A stretch of 64,000 bases of DNA from Dactylosporangium vinaceum. Its GTDB lineage: Bacteria; Actinomycetota; Actinomycetes; Mycobacteriales; Micromonosporaceae. This document shows, piece by piece, positions 1-8,411 of the stretch (position 1 is its first letter; each line of letters begins with the position of its first letter). Below the pieces are notes generated by a model that was given only the letters and a program-made list of their open reading frames with translations, ran no database searches and was not told the origin of the DNA. A program made the position numbers and the translations under genes. The stretch covers positions 6,820,001 through 6,884,000 of the forward strand of contig NZ_CP061913.1 in NCBI RefSeq assembly GCF_019904175.1, in the 5' to 3' direction.

Positions 1-886
1 CCGGGTTGGCGGTGCAGTTGAACAGCCACGGGTCGACGTAGAACGACATGTTGACCACGTCGACGCCGTTGTTGGCCGCGTGCACGAGCGCGTTGACGAC
101 GGGCTCCAGGAAGAAGTACCCGGAGTCCTGCCCGCCCTTGAGCTCGACGAGCGACACGTTCGGCGCGACACCGGAGACCCCGACGCCGTTGGCCGCCGCG
201 CCGATCGTGCCGGCGACGTGCGTGCCGTGGCCGCCGTCGTCGGTGCCGACCGGGTCGAGGCAGCTCGCGACCTCACACGGGCCGTCGATGTCGACCATGT
301 CCTTGGCGAAGTTCCTCGACAGCGCCCAGTTGAAGTTCGGGGCGATGTCCGGGTTGGACGCGTCGACGCCGGTGTCCAGGATGCCGACGGTGACGCGCTT
401 GTCACCCGCGTTGACCTTCCGGGCCTTGTCGGACCGGACCGTCGTGAGGCCCCAGAGCTTGTCGTCGAGCGGGTCCATGCCGGCCGTGGCCGGCTTGTTC
501 CCGCCGCCCCGCTTGGCGGACTGGGCCGCCTGCTGAGCCTCGCGCTCGACGGCACCGGGCTGCTCCTTCTTCGGAGCCTTGCCGATGGCCGCCTTGTGCG
601 TCGCGCCGACGAGCTGGCTGGACGTCCCGGCCTTCTCGACGAACCCGTTCTGCGGCGCCTGCACCGTGTACATGCCCACCGCGTCGTTGCTGCCGACGAC
701 CTTGCCGCCGGCCTTGGTGATGGCGGCGGTGGCGTCGGCGGCGGAGACGTTGTCCGCGGCGACGACGGTGTACTCCGCCGTGGCCGCGTTGTCGGCGTAA
801 GCCGGAGCCGACACCAGGCCGGCCGCCGTCACCGTCAGCGTCGCGGCGACAACCGCAGCGCCGGTGAGCTTCTTCTTGTATCCCAC
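1..886 (-). CDS. Secreted subtilisin-like serine protease (S8), C-terminus outside the window
   Basis: This is an exported S8 protease cut by the left window edge; 295 residues are visible. The GTG start at 886 follows a GGGAGG ribosome site. The nearby ATG at 888 is out of frame. Residues 1-31 are a signal peptide with a lysine-rich start and a SAPAYA-like cleavage site. Residues about 35-150 look like an inhibitory propeptide and linker. The catalytic Asp is in ILDTGVD (about residue 171) and the catalytic His in GGHGTHVAGT (about residue 220). The oxyanion Asn and nucleophile Ser lie past the edge, so activity cannot be judged here. It lacks the mycosin-type C-terminal anchor context and is far from the ESX locus, so it is probably a general extracellular protease. 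Confidence 0.9.
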   Translation of the reverse strand, partial: MGYKKKLTGAAVVAATLTVTAAGLVSAPAYADNAATAEYTVVAADNVSAADATAAITKAGGKVVGSNDAVGMYTVQAPQNGFVEKAGTSSQLVGATHKAAIGKAPKKEQPGAVEREAQQAAQSAKRGGGNKPATAGMDPLDDKLWGLTTVRSDKARKVNAGDKRVTVGILDTGVDASNPDIAPNFNWALSRNFAKDMVDIDGPCEVASCLDPVGTDDGGHGTHVAGTIGAAANGVGVSGVAPNVSLVELKGGQDSGYFFLEPVVNALVHAANNGVDVVNMSFYVDPWLFNCTANP

Positions 887-964
887 ATAACCTCCCTGGT
901 CGAGGGAATGGGGTAATCAGACAGTGGCACGTAGCGGTGACGGAACCCTTCCGAGCGAATTCCG

Positions 965-1630
965 CTAATGCAAGGGGGCCCGGGCGAACACGAATGCGCC
1001 CTCTTTGTGGGCGTCCGGGTAGTGGCACAGCTCGGCCTCCACGGTGAACCCGGCGTCCCGCAGCAGCGCCGCGACCTGCCCGGACGTGCGCCTGTGCACA
1101 TAGACGTCCATGGGGTGGCCGCCGTAGCCGTCCGTCTTGTGCCGCGTGCCCGTCCCCGCGTGGAAGGCCAGGAGTGCGACACCGCCGGGCCGCAGGACCC
1201 GCCGAAACTCCGCGAGCACGCCGGGAACCTCCGCGTCGGGCACGTGGATCAGGCAGAACCAGGCCAGGAGCCCGCCGAGGGTACCTCCGGCGATGTCGAG
1301 CGCGGTCATGGAGCCGACCTCGAAGCGCAGGTCAGGGTGCTCGTCCCGGGCGACGGCGATCATCCCGGGCGAGAGGTCCACACCGAATGCGTCGAGGCCC
1401 TGGCGGTACAGATGCCGGGTCAGGCGCCCGGGTCCGCACCCGATGTCCGCGACGGGCCCGCCGCCGGCGCCCCGCACGAGCTCGGCGAAGATCTCGAGGA
1501 CCCCGCGTTCGTACGGCGCGTCGGCGAGTGCGTCGCCGAGCATCGCCGCATAGCTGACGGCGACGGTGTCGTAGGAGGTCCGGGTCTTCGCGATCCAGTC
1601 GGCTTCGGGCACAGAAGGCACGATAACCAC
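965..1630 (-). CDS. Class I SAM-dependent methyltransferase
   Basis: A 221-residue soluble methyltransferase with a Rossmann core. Motif I is VADIGCGPGRLT at about residues 60-71. The acidic residue that binds the SAM ribose is in the next strand (FGVDLSPGM). A motif-IV-like strand follows (LAWFCLIHVPD), and post-motif LRPGG is present. The closest general family is the Methyltransf_11/25 (UbiE-like) group. The substrate cannot be read from the sequence. The start is GTG at 1630. It lies alone, 78 bp downstream of the divergent-reading protease start and before a LysR gene on the same strand, with no clear operon partner. Confidence 0.85.
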   Translation of the reverse strand: MVIVPSVPEADWIAKTRTSYDTVAVSYAAMLGDALADAPYERGVLEIFAELVRGAGGGPVADIGCGPGRLTRHLYRQGLDAFGVDLSPGMIAVARDEHPDLRFEVGSMTALDIAGGTLGGLLAWFCLIHVPDAEVPGVLAEFRRVLRPGGVALLAFHAGTGTRHKTDGYGGHPMDVYVHRRTSGQVAALLRDAGFTVEAELCHYPDAHKEGAFVFARAPLH

Positions 1631-1752
1631 TCGCGGCCGGCACCGTCGGCCCGCAGCGTCGCCTCAGCCGGCCGCCGCCGGGTGGGCGCGTGCCCCGCAC
1701 CGCACGCCACGGGCCGGAGCCGACCGGCCGCGAGCGTACCGGAAACGTGCTT

Positions 1753-2631
1753 TCACCCGGCCTGGCGGTGGCGGGCGGCCGCGACCTCGATGGCGATCTC
1801 GATCGCGCGGGCGGCCAGGGGTGAGTGGGTGCGGCCGGCCGGCCAGAGCAGGTAGATCTCGCGGGGCGGGACCGCGGGCTCCAGGTCGTGGACCGACAGG
1901 GTGTCGTCCGCGGCGTCAAGGACCAGGCGGGGCAGGACGGCGGAGCCGATGCCGGCGCGGACCATGGCCAGGACGGCCTCGTTGCTCGTCGTGCGGAAGA
2001 CGGTGCGCGGCGCCACGCCGGCGCGGGCGAACGCCTCCTCGACGCGGGGCCTGTCGCACACGGCGGGCCAGGCGACCATCGGGGCCCCGTGCAGGGCGGC
2101 GAGCGGGACGGGGCCGGCGGGGAACGCGCCGCGGCGGGCGACGAGCGCGTAGGGGTCGTCGAGGAGTTTGCGGTGCTCGACGTCGCCGGTGGTGCGGCCG
2201 TCGAAGAACACCAGGTCCAGGTCGTCGAGGCGGGGCGGGTCGGTCTCCTCCTCGAACAGGCGGATGTCGCAGTCCGGGTGCTCCGCGCGCAGCCGCTGCA
2301 CCAGCACCGGCAGGATCACCGCGGTCAGGCTCTGGAACGTGCCGATGTCGACGCGGCCCTCGCCGGCGCGGAACCGGTCCAGGGCGGCGCTCATCGCGTC
2401 GGTGCGCGACAGCAGGTCGCGGGCGTACTGGAGCACGACCCGGCCCAGCGGGGTGATGGTGACCGGCTTCGGGCCGCCGGGCCGGTCGAAGACGGCGCCG
2501 CCGACGGTCTTCTCCAGGCCGGCGACCTGCTGGCTGACGGTCGACTGGGTGTAGCCGAGCCGCGCGGCCGCGCGCCCGAACGAGCCCTCGTCGACGATCG
2601 CCACCATGGTGGCGAGCTGGCGCAGATCCAC
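1753..2631 (-). CDS. LysR-family transcriptional regulator
   Basis: A 292-residue LysR-type regulator. The N-terminal winged helix-turn-helix (about residues 3-60) contains the family signature GSFGRAAARLGYTQSTVSQQ. The effector-binding domain fills the rest. The GTG start at 2631 is chosen because it gives the usual LysR opening, VDLRQLATMVAIV. The open frame runs further upstream, but that part is not LysR-like and crosses the divergent promoter. It is divergent from an alpha/beta hydrolase 84 bp away, the classic arrangement of a LysR regulator with its target. The shared spacer holds nested inverted repeats suited to its binding. The inducer is unknown. Confidence 0.88.
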   Translation of the reverse strand: MDLRQLATMVAIVDEGSFGRAAARLGYTQSTVSQQVAGLEKTVGGAVFDRPGGPKPVTITPLGRVVLQYARDLLSRTDAMSAALDRFRAGEGRVDIGTFQSLTAVILPVLVQRLRAEHPDCDIRLFEEETDPPRLDDLDLVFFDGRTTGDVEHRKLLDDPYALVARRGAFPAGPVPLAALHGAPMVAWPAVCDRPRVEEAFARAGVAPRTVFRTTSNEAVLAMVRAGIGSAVLPRLVLDAADDTLSVHDLEPAVPPREIYLLWPAGRTHSPLAARAIEIAIEVAAARHRQAG

Positions 2632-2644
2632 ACCCCGAATATAT

Positions 2645-2686
2645 CGGAAAAGCCGATCGACACGATCGGAAGCAATCGCTTTTCCG
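2645..2686. promoter_or_regulatory. Nested inverted repeats, candidate LysR operator
   Basis: The divergent spacer contains two inverted repeats sharing an interval. The outer arms CGGAAAAGC (2645-2653) and GCTTTTCCG (2678-2686) are perfect. The inner arms CCGATCG (2653-2659) and CGATCGG (2663-2669) are perfect with a 3-base gap. LysR proteins bind dyads in such spacers, so this is the likely control site for the regulator and the hydrolase. Confidence 0.55.
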
Positions 2687-2703
2687 GATGTCCGGGGGCG
2701 GGC

Positions 2704-2709
2704 TAGCGT
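2704..2709 (+). promoter_or_regulatory. TAGCGT -10 box, probable leaderless start of the hydrolase
   Basis: TAGCGT fits the actinobacterial TAGnnT -10 pattern and ends 6 bases before the ATG at 2716. Transcription would therefore start at or beside the start codon, giving a leaderless mRNA. The -35 region is weak and overlaps the outer operator arm, consistent with activation by the LysR protein. Confidence 0.4.
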
Positions 2710-2715
2710 GAGGTC

Positions 2716-3354
2716 ATGGCCACTTTCGTCCTGATTCACGGTGCCGGCGGCTCGGCCTGGGACTGGCATCTGCTGGTGCCGCAGCTGCGGGCCCGCGGCC
2801 ACGACGCCGTCGCCCCGGACCTGCCCGCCGATCCGTCATCCGACCTGCACGACTACGCCGACGCGGTCGTGCACGCCGCCGGTGAACGCTCGGGTGTCAT
2901 CGTCGTCGCACATTCGTTCGGCGCCTTCACGGCACCGCTCGTCACCGATCGCCTGCGGGCGTCGGCGCTCGTGTATCTGTCCGGCATGGTGCCGGCGCCC
3001 GGGGAGCGGCCCGCCGATTGGTGGCAGCACGTCGGGCACGAGGGCTGGGCCGACGACGACCCGTTCGTCGTGTTCTACAACGATGTGCCGCGGCCGCTCG
3101 CCGAGGAGGGGCTGCGCCGGTCGCGCCCGCACCCGTCCGAGGTGGCCAACGATCAGGTCTGGCCGCTGGCGGCGCTTCCGGCGGTACCCACCAGATTTGT
3201 GCTCTGCACGTTGGACAACTGCCTGCCGGCCGCACTGTTGCGCCGGGTCGTGCCGGAGCGGCTCGGCGTCGTCCCCGACGAGTTCGCGGCCGGGCACTGC
3301 GCGGCGTTGAGCCGGCCGGCCGCGCTCGCCGACCTCCTGCACGGCTGCGCCTGA
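2716..3354 (+). CDS. Alpha/beta-fold hydrolase
   Basis: A 212-residue cytoplasmic alpha/beta hydrolase. The oxyanion-side motif is VLIHGAGGSAWDW at about residues 5-17. The nucleophile elbow is VVAHSFGAF (Ser at about residue 67). The catalytic His is in AGHCAALSRP near the C-terminus, within the usual signature of salicylate-esterase-like and methylesterase-like proteins. The acid is probably the Asp in CTLDNCLP. No signal peptide is present. It is probably controlled by the divergent LysR regulator. Substrate unknown. Confidence 0.88.
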   Translation: MATFVLIHGAGGSAWDWHLLVPQLRARGHDAVAPDLPADPSSDLHDYADAVVHAAGERSGVIVVAHSFGAFTAPLVTDRLRASALVYLSGMVPAPGERPADWWQHVGHEGWADDDPFVVFYNDVPRPLAEEGLRRSRPHPSEVANDQVWPLAALPAVPTRFVLCTLDNCLPAALLRRVVPERLGVVPDEFAAGHCAALSRPAALADLLHGCA

Positions 3355-3434
3355 GGCGCGCTCGGCGGAGACGCTGCGCCTGCACCCGGCGATCGCTCCC
3401 CCGGCCGGGCCGGTGAGATCCGGTCGCGACCGGG

Positions 3435-4394
3435 TCAGCTACGGGCGCGGTCGAACACCACCGACCAGGGGCCCGGGGCGCCGAGAATGCGGGCCGGGGC
3501 GCCGGCGGGCGTCCGCAGCACCGCACCGGCGAGGGCGGCGAACCGGGCCGCGGCCGGGTGCGGGGCCCGCCGGGGCCAGACCGCCGACGTCTCCTGCCAC
3601 AGCGGGTCTCCGGCGAGGGGCCGCCACGCCACCCGCGGCTCGCGCCGGACCGCGTCCTCGCGCTCCAGGCCCACCCCGAGCCCGGCCAGGACCAGCCCGC
3701 ACAGGAACTCCGGGTTGCGGGCGTGGCGCACCCGGGCCGGTGCGAGCCCGAGGTCGCGGCACGCGTCGAGCAGGGTGTCGTACCAGGCCGGGGCGGTCGC
3801 CCGCGGGAACACCACGAGACCCTGCCCGGCCAGCTGGTCGACGGTGAGCTCGGGCCGCCGGGCCAGGGGTGACACGCGGGGCACGACGACGCCGAGCCGC
3901 ACCCGGGTGACCGGGCCGTGGTGCAGGTCGGTGGTGTCGACCGGGTGGTGGACGAGGCCGACGTCCAGCCGGGCCGCGGCGAGGAGGTCCAGCTGCTCGG
4001 CGGTGGTCAGCTCCTGCAGGTCGACGTCGAGGCCGGGGGCCTGCTCGCCCAGGCGGCGCAGCAGCTCGCCGAGGGCGGCGGCCGGGGTCTCGGGCGGCAC
4101 CCCGGCGCGCAGCGGGCCGAGGTCGCCGTCGCGGATGCTGTGCATGAGCGCACGCATCCGGCGCTCGGCCGCCAGGAACTGCGGTGCCTCGTCGCGCAGC
4201 GCCCGCCCGGCCGCGGTGAGCTCGGTGCCGCGCGGGAGCCGGTCGAAGAGGGTCACGCCGAGCTCGCGCTCGAGGCGGCGCATCGCCTGGCTGAGCGGCG
4301 GCTGGGCGATGCCGATCGCCTCCGCGGCCCGCCCGAAGTGCAGCTCCTCGGCGACGACGAGGAAGTACCGCAAGTGCCGCGGCAGGTCCACCAT
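3435..4394 (-). CDS. LysR-family regulator divergent from a beta-lactamase-like gene
   Basis: A 319-residue LysR protein. Its winged helix-turn-helix lies at about residues 3-62 (LHFGRAAEAIGIAQPPLSQAM), followed by a LysR substrate-binding domain. The ATG at 4394 is chosen because it begins the standard MVDLPRHLRYFLVVAEEL opening; the open frame upstream is a shadow. Its start codon lies inside a perfect 16-bp palindrome that also contains the start of the divergent serine-hydrolase gene. This mirrors ampR-ampC and other LysR-bla pairs, so it probably represses itself and controls the neighbour. What signal it senses is not visible. Confidence 0.88.
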   Translation of the reverse strand: MVDLPRHLRYFLVVAEELHFGRAAEAIGIAQPPLSQAMRRLERELGVTLFDRLPRGTELTAAGRALRDEAPQFLAAERRMRALMHSIRDGDLGPLRAGVPPETPAAALGELLRRLGEQAPGLDVDLQELTTAEQLDLLAAARLDVGLVHHPVDTTDLHHGPVTRVRLGVVVPRVSPLARRPELTVDQLAGQGLVVFPRATAPAWYDTLLDACRDLGLAPARVRHARNPEFLCGLVLAGLGVGLEREDAVRREPRVAWRPLAGDPLWQETSAVWPRRAPHPAAARFAALAGAVLRTPAGAPARILGAPGPWSVVFDRARS

Positions 4395-4408
4395 ACAGTG
4401 CACTGTAT
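4393..4408. promoter_or_regulatory. Perfect 16-bp palindrome spanning two divergent start codons
   Basis: ATACAGTGCACTGTAT is perfectly self-complementary. The minus-strand ATG of the LysR gene (4394-4392) uses its left edge and the plus-strand ATG of the hydrolase gene (4407-4409) its right edge. Only 12 bp separate the two coding regions. LysR factors recognise short dyads of this kind, so this is a strong operator candidate. It also means each promoter must lie in or over the other gene, or the transcripts are leaderless. Confidence 0.65.
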
Positions 4409-5273
4409 GTCGATTGCGGACATCTTCCCCGCCGGGCTCCAGGGCCGGCTGCACGCCTGCGACATCGACTCGGGCCGGGCGGTCGGGCTGGGCGCCGGCG
4501 AGCCGGTCGTGCTGTCGTCGATCGTCAAGGTGCTGCTGGTGCTGGAGTTCGCCCGCCAGGTCGCGGCCGGTGTCCTCGATCCGGCCGAGCGGGTCGTGGT
4601 CGGCGCCGCGGACCGATTCGGCGGCTGGGGTACCGCGGGCTGCTCCGACGACGTCGAACTGTCCTTGCGGGACTGCGCCTACTTCGCCATGTCCGTGAGC
4701 GACAACACGGCGGCCGACGTCCTGCTCCACCGCCTCGGCGGACCCGACGTCCTGGGGCTGCTGGCGGCCGAGCTCGGGCTGGACCGCACCCGGGTGGCCG
4801 GGGGGCCGCGGCAGCTGCTCGAGTCGATGTTCGCCGACATCGGGGCCCGCGACGACGCCGAGTTCGCCCGGCTGTTCCCGACGCTGCCGGCGGATCGGGT
4901 GGCGGCGCTGCGCGTCTTCGATCCTTCGCGGACGACGGCGAGCACCCCCGAAGACATGACGAGGCTGCTGCGGATGATCTGGCGGGACGAGGCCGGCCCG
5001 GCCACGGCGTGCGCGGCGGTGCGCGGGCTGATGGCGCGGCAGATGGCGTGGACGCGGCTGCGGTCGGGATTCCCCGGCGACGTGCGGGTCGCGGGGAAGA
5101 CCGGGACGCTGCCCGGTCTGGCGATGGAGATCGGGGTCGCGGAGTTTCCCGACGGCGGCCGCTACGCCGTGGCCGTCTTCGTCACCGGCGGCGGCGCGCC
5201 CCGCATCGATGTCGACCTGGCCCTCGGCCGCGCCGCCGCCACCGCCGTCGGCATGCTCCGTGACGAGCGCTGA
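4407..5273 (+). CDS. Class A beta-lactamase-like serine hydrolase, no signal peptide
   Basis: A 288-residue protein with the three penicillin-recognising motifs in order: S-x-x-K at residues 38-41 (SIVK), SDN at 98-100, and KTG at about 231. These are the motifs of the beta-lactamase/DD-peptidase fold. There is no signal peptide, and no clear omega-loop E-x-x-L-N, so it may be a cytoplasmic serine hydrolase rather than a resistance enzyme. The chosen ATG starts within the palindromic operator; the longer frame upstream is antisense to the LysR gene. The divergent LysR gene is its likely regulator. Confidence 0.82.
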   Translation: MSIADIFPAGLQGRLHACDIDSGRAVGLGAGEPVVLSSIVKVLLVLEFARQVAAGVLDPAERVVVGAADRFGGWGTAGCSDDVELSLRDCAYFAMSVSDNTAADVLLHRLGGPDVLGLLAAELGLDRTRVAGGPRQLLESMFADIGARDDAEFARLFPTLPADRVAALRVFDPSRTTASTPEDMTRLLRMIWRDEAGPATACAAVRGLMARQMAWTRLRSGFPGDVRVAGKTGTLPGLAMEIGVAEFPDGGRYAVAVFVTGGGAPRIDVDLALGRAAATAVGMLRDER

Positions 5274-5346
5274 TACCCATCCGCATATGGGCCGTTCGGC
5301 GCTTCGGTCTTGGACAGCCCGGGCCGGCCTTTGCTTGGGTGGCGCC

Positions 5347-6288
5347 ATGCCCGAGAACCTGGACCTGAACCGCCGAGCCCTGATCCGCACCGCCGTCGCC
5401 GGCACCGCCGTGGCCGCCGGCCTCACCGCCCTGGCCGCACCGGCGACGGCCGCCGAGCGCTCCCGCACCGGCACGCTGCGCTGGTTCGGTACGTCGGGCT
5501 GGCGCATCGACGTCAACGGCCGGACCGTGCTCGTCGACCCGTACCTGAGCCGCTACCCCACCGGCCTGTTCACCGGCGCGTTCGACCCGGCGACCCCGCT
5601 GCAGGTCGACGCCGACGCGATCGGCCCGCGGATCGGCCGCCCGGAGACCGTGCTCGTCACGCACACGCACTGGGACCACTTCAACGACGTCCCGCACATC
5701 GCCCGCACCGTCCCCGGCGTCCGCGTCTTCGGCACGCTCACCGCATACCACCTCGCCCTCGCCTCCGGCGTCCAGGCGATCCCGGTGAAGGGCGGCGAAA
5801 ACCTGGACTTCGGCGACTACACCGTCGAGGTCGTCGCCTCCCTGCACAGCCGCAACCCGGCGTACTCCCTGGCCTTCCCAGGCGTCCGCGTCACCCCGCC
5901 CCCGCCGCCGCGGACGATCGCCGACCTCCCGGAGGGCGACACGCTCGCCTACCAGGTCACGATCGCCGGCGGCCCGAAGGTCTTCTTCATGGGCGGCAGC
6001 GACTTCGTCGAACGCAACCTCACCGGCCTCGACCCGGACGTGGCGATGCTCGCCCTGCCCTCCGGCGGCGTCGTGCACGACTACACGCCCCGCCTCCTGG
6101 CCGCCCTCGGTCACCCGCGCGTGATCGTCCCGGTCCACTGGGACAACTTCGAGACCCCGCTGCACAACCCGCCCGCGGTGGCCGCCGCCGACGCCGCGAA
6201 GCTCGACGCGTTCGAGGCCGCGATCCGCCGGGCATCGCCCCGGTCGCGCGTCCTGCGACCGGAGTACGACACGCCGTACACCTTCTGA
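5347..6288 (+). CDS. Tat-exported metallo-beta-lactamase-fold hydrolase
   Basis: A 313-residue protein with a twin-arginine signal (NRRALIRTAVAG, residues 8-19) followed by a hydrophobic stretch and an APATAAE cleavage region. The mature part has the metal-binding signature HTHWDH at about residue 107. Later ligand-region motifs are SLHSRN, GGSDF and PVHWDNFE. It belongs to the UlaG-like/MBL superfamily. Tat export fits a protein folded with metal before crossing the membrane. The ATG at 5347 is chosen because the Tat motif follows at the right distance; upstream in-frame starts would bury it. It ends 5 bp from a convergent gene. Confidence 0.85.
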   Translation: MPENLDLNRRALIRTAVAGTAVAAGLTALAAPATAAERSRTGTLRWFGTSGWRIDVNGRTVLVDPYLSRYPTGLFTGAFDPATPLQVDADAIGPRIGRPETVLVTHTHWDHFNDVPHIARTVPGVRVFGTLTAYHLALASGVQAIPVKGGENLDFGDYTVEVVASLHSRNPAYSLAFPGVRVTPPPPPRTIADLPEGDTLAYQVTIAGGPKVFFMGGSDFVERNLTGLDPDVAMLALPSGGVVHDYTPRLLAALGHPRVIVPVHWDNFETPLHNPPAVAAADAAKLDAFEAAIRRASPRSRVLRPEYDTPYTF

Positions 6289-6293
6289 CGCCG

Positions 6294-7595
6294 CTACTGG
6301 ATCGTGATGGTCCGCTGCTGCACGCCCCAGCTGTCGGCCTCGGCGCCGGGGAGCCAGACGTCGACGATCTCGCCCTGGATCCAGGTGCCGATGTCGGCGG
6401 CGTAGCAGTAGCCGTAGCCGTCGACCTTGAAGCGGGTGCCCCAGGGGATGTAGCGGGTGTCGACGGCGCAGATGCCCAGGGCGGTGTTCATGCCGCTCGC
6501 CGTCTGGCCGGCGTCGTTGTAGGAGGTAATCTCGTACTGGAGCCGGGTGCCGGCCGGGATCGCGTAGGGCTGGACGGTGCCGCTGTCGGCGAGGACGTAC
6601 GGCTGCGACAGTGCGCCGGTGGAGGCGTCGCTGCCGTCGGAGCGCAGGGCCGCGATCGTGTAGTGGGCGTTGCGGCACGGCGCGGTGTCGGTCACGGACA
6701 GCGTCGCCTGGCCCCAGTCGTCGACCCAGCCGACGGACTGGCTGTTGCGCCACACCCGGTAGGCCACGGCGCCCGCGACGCGGCTGAACGTGATGGTGAC
6801 GCTCGGTCCGTGCAGCGATCCGCTCACCGTGGAGGGTGCCGGCAGCCGCCCGGCGAGGCTGATCATCGGCGCCTGGCTCGCCGCGTCGTGGCTGGGGCCG
6901 ACGGTCCGCACGGGCGGCGTGACGGTCGACCAGAACTGGCAGGCGGCGAGGCCGGCGCCGGGCCCGGTGCCTCCGGTCGGGCTCGTCGGCGGCGTCGGGC
7001 TCGGCGAGGCGGTCCGGCTCGGGCTGGCGGCCGGTGAGGCGCTCCTCGACGGTGACGGGCTCGCCGGCGGCGGCGTGGAGGTGGGCGGCGGCGTCGTCGT
7101 GGGGCCACCGCCGGCGCCGGAGGTCAGGACGAAGTCGTCGGCGTAGTAGGTGGGCTGGCCGTACCAGCCGTGCACGAACACGGTCACGCTCGTGGTCGTG
7201 GCCGAGGTCGTGAACGACGTGGACAGCTGCTGGAAGGCGCCGCCGGTGGACGGGGTCCAGATGCTCGCCCCCGACGCTCCGATGTAGACATAACTGCCGT
7301 TGATCCAGGCCGTGAGGGTGTACGTCGTGTTGGGCGAGACCGCTACCGCCTGCGTGCACTGGGCCGTGTCGGCGGCACCGGGGCTGGCCTTGAGCGCAGC
7401 CGCTCCGGAGTGCACGGTGCCCGCCGCCGCGCTCACCGTGCCGCTGCACGACCACCCGGTCAGCCCGGACTCGAACCCGGGATCGCCAACCGCATTGGCC
7501 CCCGCACTCGCCGGCAGCACCATCGCGGTGATCCCCACCACCGCTGCGACGCTCGCACAGCCGGCCGCGACGGCCAGACCCTTCCACCTACGCAT
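6294..7595 (-). CDS. Secreted carbohydrate-binding, fibronectin-like and 3D-domain protein
   Basis: A 433-residue exported protein in four parts. Residues 1-32 are a signal peptide. Residues about 33-155 are a beta-sandwich like CBM4/9 family modules (GDPGFESGLTGWSCSG). Residues about 158-205 are a Pro/Ser/Thr linker. Residues about 235-320 are fibronectin-III-like. Residues about 345-433 are a 3D domain of the double-psi beta-barrel group, with its Asp residues in AVDTRYIPWGT, YAADIGTW and EIVDVWLP. Such domains occur in cell-wall lytic enzymes (MltA, YabE, Rpf relatives), so cell-wall or polysaccharide cleavage is plausible. The start at 7595 (MRRWKG) suits the signal peptide better than the ATG at 7631. 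Confidence 0.8.
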   Translation of the reverse strand: MRRWKGLAVAAGCASVAAVVGITAMVLPASAGANAVGDPGFESGLTGWSCSGTVSAAAGTVHSGAAALKASPGAADTAQCTQAVAVSPNTTYTLTAWINGSYVYIGASGASIWTPSTGGAFQQLSTSFTTSATTTSVTVFVHGWYGQPTYYADDFVLTSGAGGGPTTTPPPTSTPPPASPSPSRSASPAASPSRTASPSPTPPTSPTGGTGPGAGLAACQFWSTVTPPVRTVGPSHDAASQAPMISLAGRLPAPSTVSGSLHGPSVTITFSRVAGAVAYRVWRNSQSVGWVDDWGQATLSVTDTAPCRNAHYTIAALRSDGSDASTGALSQPYVLADSGTVQPYAIPAGTRLQYEITSYNDAGQTASGMNTALGICAVDTRYIPWGTRFKVDGYGYCYAADIGTWIQGEIVDVWLPGAEADSWGVQQRTITIQ

Positions 7596-7704
7596 ACACA
7601 GATGACAGTGGCTCAGCCATCCGAATGTCAAGGTTTGTTAACTGTTCCTGCCGACGATTTATGCCGCGCTTCAGGGGCGCGGCCACCGGGACCATCGTGA
7701 TCGT

Positions 7705-8328
7705 CTACGCCCGATCCGCGCGCGGCTTGACGCGGACCAGTCCGGGGAGGTCCTCCTCAGCCGCCCACCGGAAGGCCGTCCGGAGCCCGGCCGGGTCGAG
7801 GTGCAGCGCCTCCATGATCGAGTGGTCCAGGTCCTCGGCCAGGACGGCGTCGCCGTCCTCGCCCCGCAGCGCGGCACCGAGGCGGTCCAGATCGACCGGG
7901 CCGACGCCGAACGGCGCGAACACCGCCGGATCGGCGCCGCCGGGGCCCTTCGGGTACGGGGCGTCGGCCGGATACTCGACGCCCCCGAGGCGGTACCGGG
8001 ACGCCCCGTCGCCGTCGATGAACCAGTCGACGAGGAACTCCTGCTCGGAGACGTAGCTGTGGAAGTGCTCGCCGTTGCGGTACAGCTCGATGAAGACGAC
8101 GTCCGAGTCGACGACGCTGTTGCTCGCGGCCAGGGTCCCCAGCTTCGCGCTGAGCAGCCGGGCGTGGGCGTCGGCATCGGCGTAGCCGTACCCGTTCTCG
8201 CGCGGGAGCACGGCCACCCGGCCCGGGCCCGCGGGCAGCAGCCAGGCGTTGCCGCCGAGGTCGGTCAGGGCGCTCACCACGTCGGCGAACTCCCCGACCA
8301 CCAACACGTTCTGGTACGAAGTTCCCAC
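7705..8328 (-). CDS. Uncharacterised 207-residue cytoplasmic protein
   Basis: I do not recognise a family. The GTG start at 8328 begins VGTSYQNVLVVGEF, and the frame upstream has non-protein-like composition. The N-terminal half alternates hydrophobic and acidic residues like an alpha/beta domain (VSALTDLGGNAWLLPAGPG, VVFIELYRNGEHFHSYV). The C-terminal half is helical and acidic and mentions repeated LDPAGL-type turns. There is no signal peptide or membrane segment. It lies downstream of the MarR gene on the same strand with an 83-bp gap. Confidence 0.7.
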   Translation of the reverse strand: MGTSYQNVLVVGEFADVVSALTDLGGNAWLLPAGPGRVAVLPRENGYGYADADAHARLLSAKLGTLAASNSVVDSDVVFIELYRNGEHFHSYVSEQEFLVDWFIDGDGASRYRLGGVEYPADAPYPKGPGGADPAVFAPFGVGPVDLDRLGAALRGEDGDAVLAEDLDHSIMEALHLDPAGLRTAFRWAAEEDLPGLVRVKPRADRA

Positions 8329-8411
8329 GCGATCACGATAGAGCGCAGGCCCGTCCGGCGGGAGCGAAGCAGCGCCGCGCGTCGCCGAGCAGGCCGAAGC
8401 GTCGGCACCCG

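Noticed and set aside
3420..3433. 14-bp palindrome CCGGTCGCGACCGG as a terminator
   Set aside because: It lies between converging genes but the stem is only 7 bp and such GC palindromes are frequent in this genome.
4407..5273. Beta-lactam resistance gene
   Set aside because: The three motifs are present, but no signal peptide or omega-loop Glu is visible, so a resistance claim is not supported.
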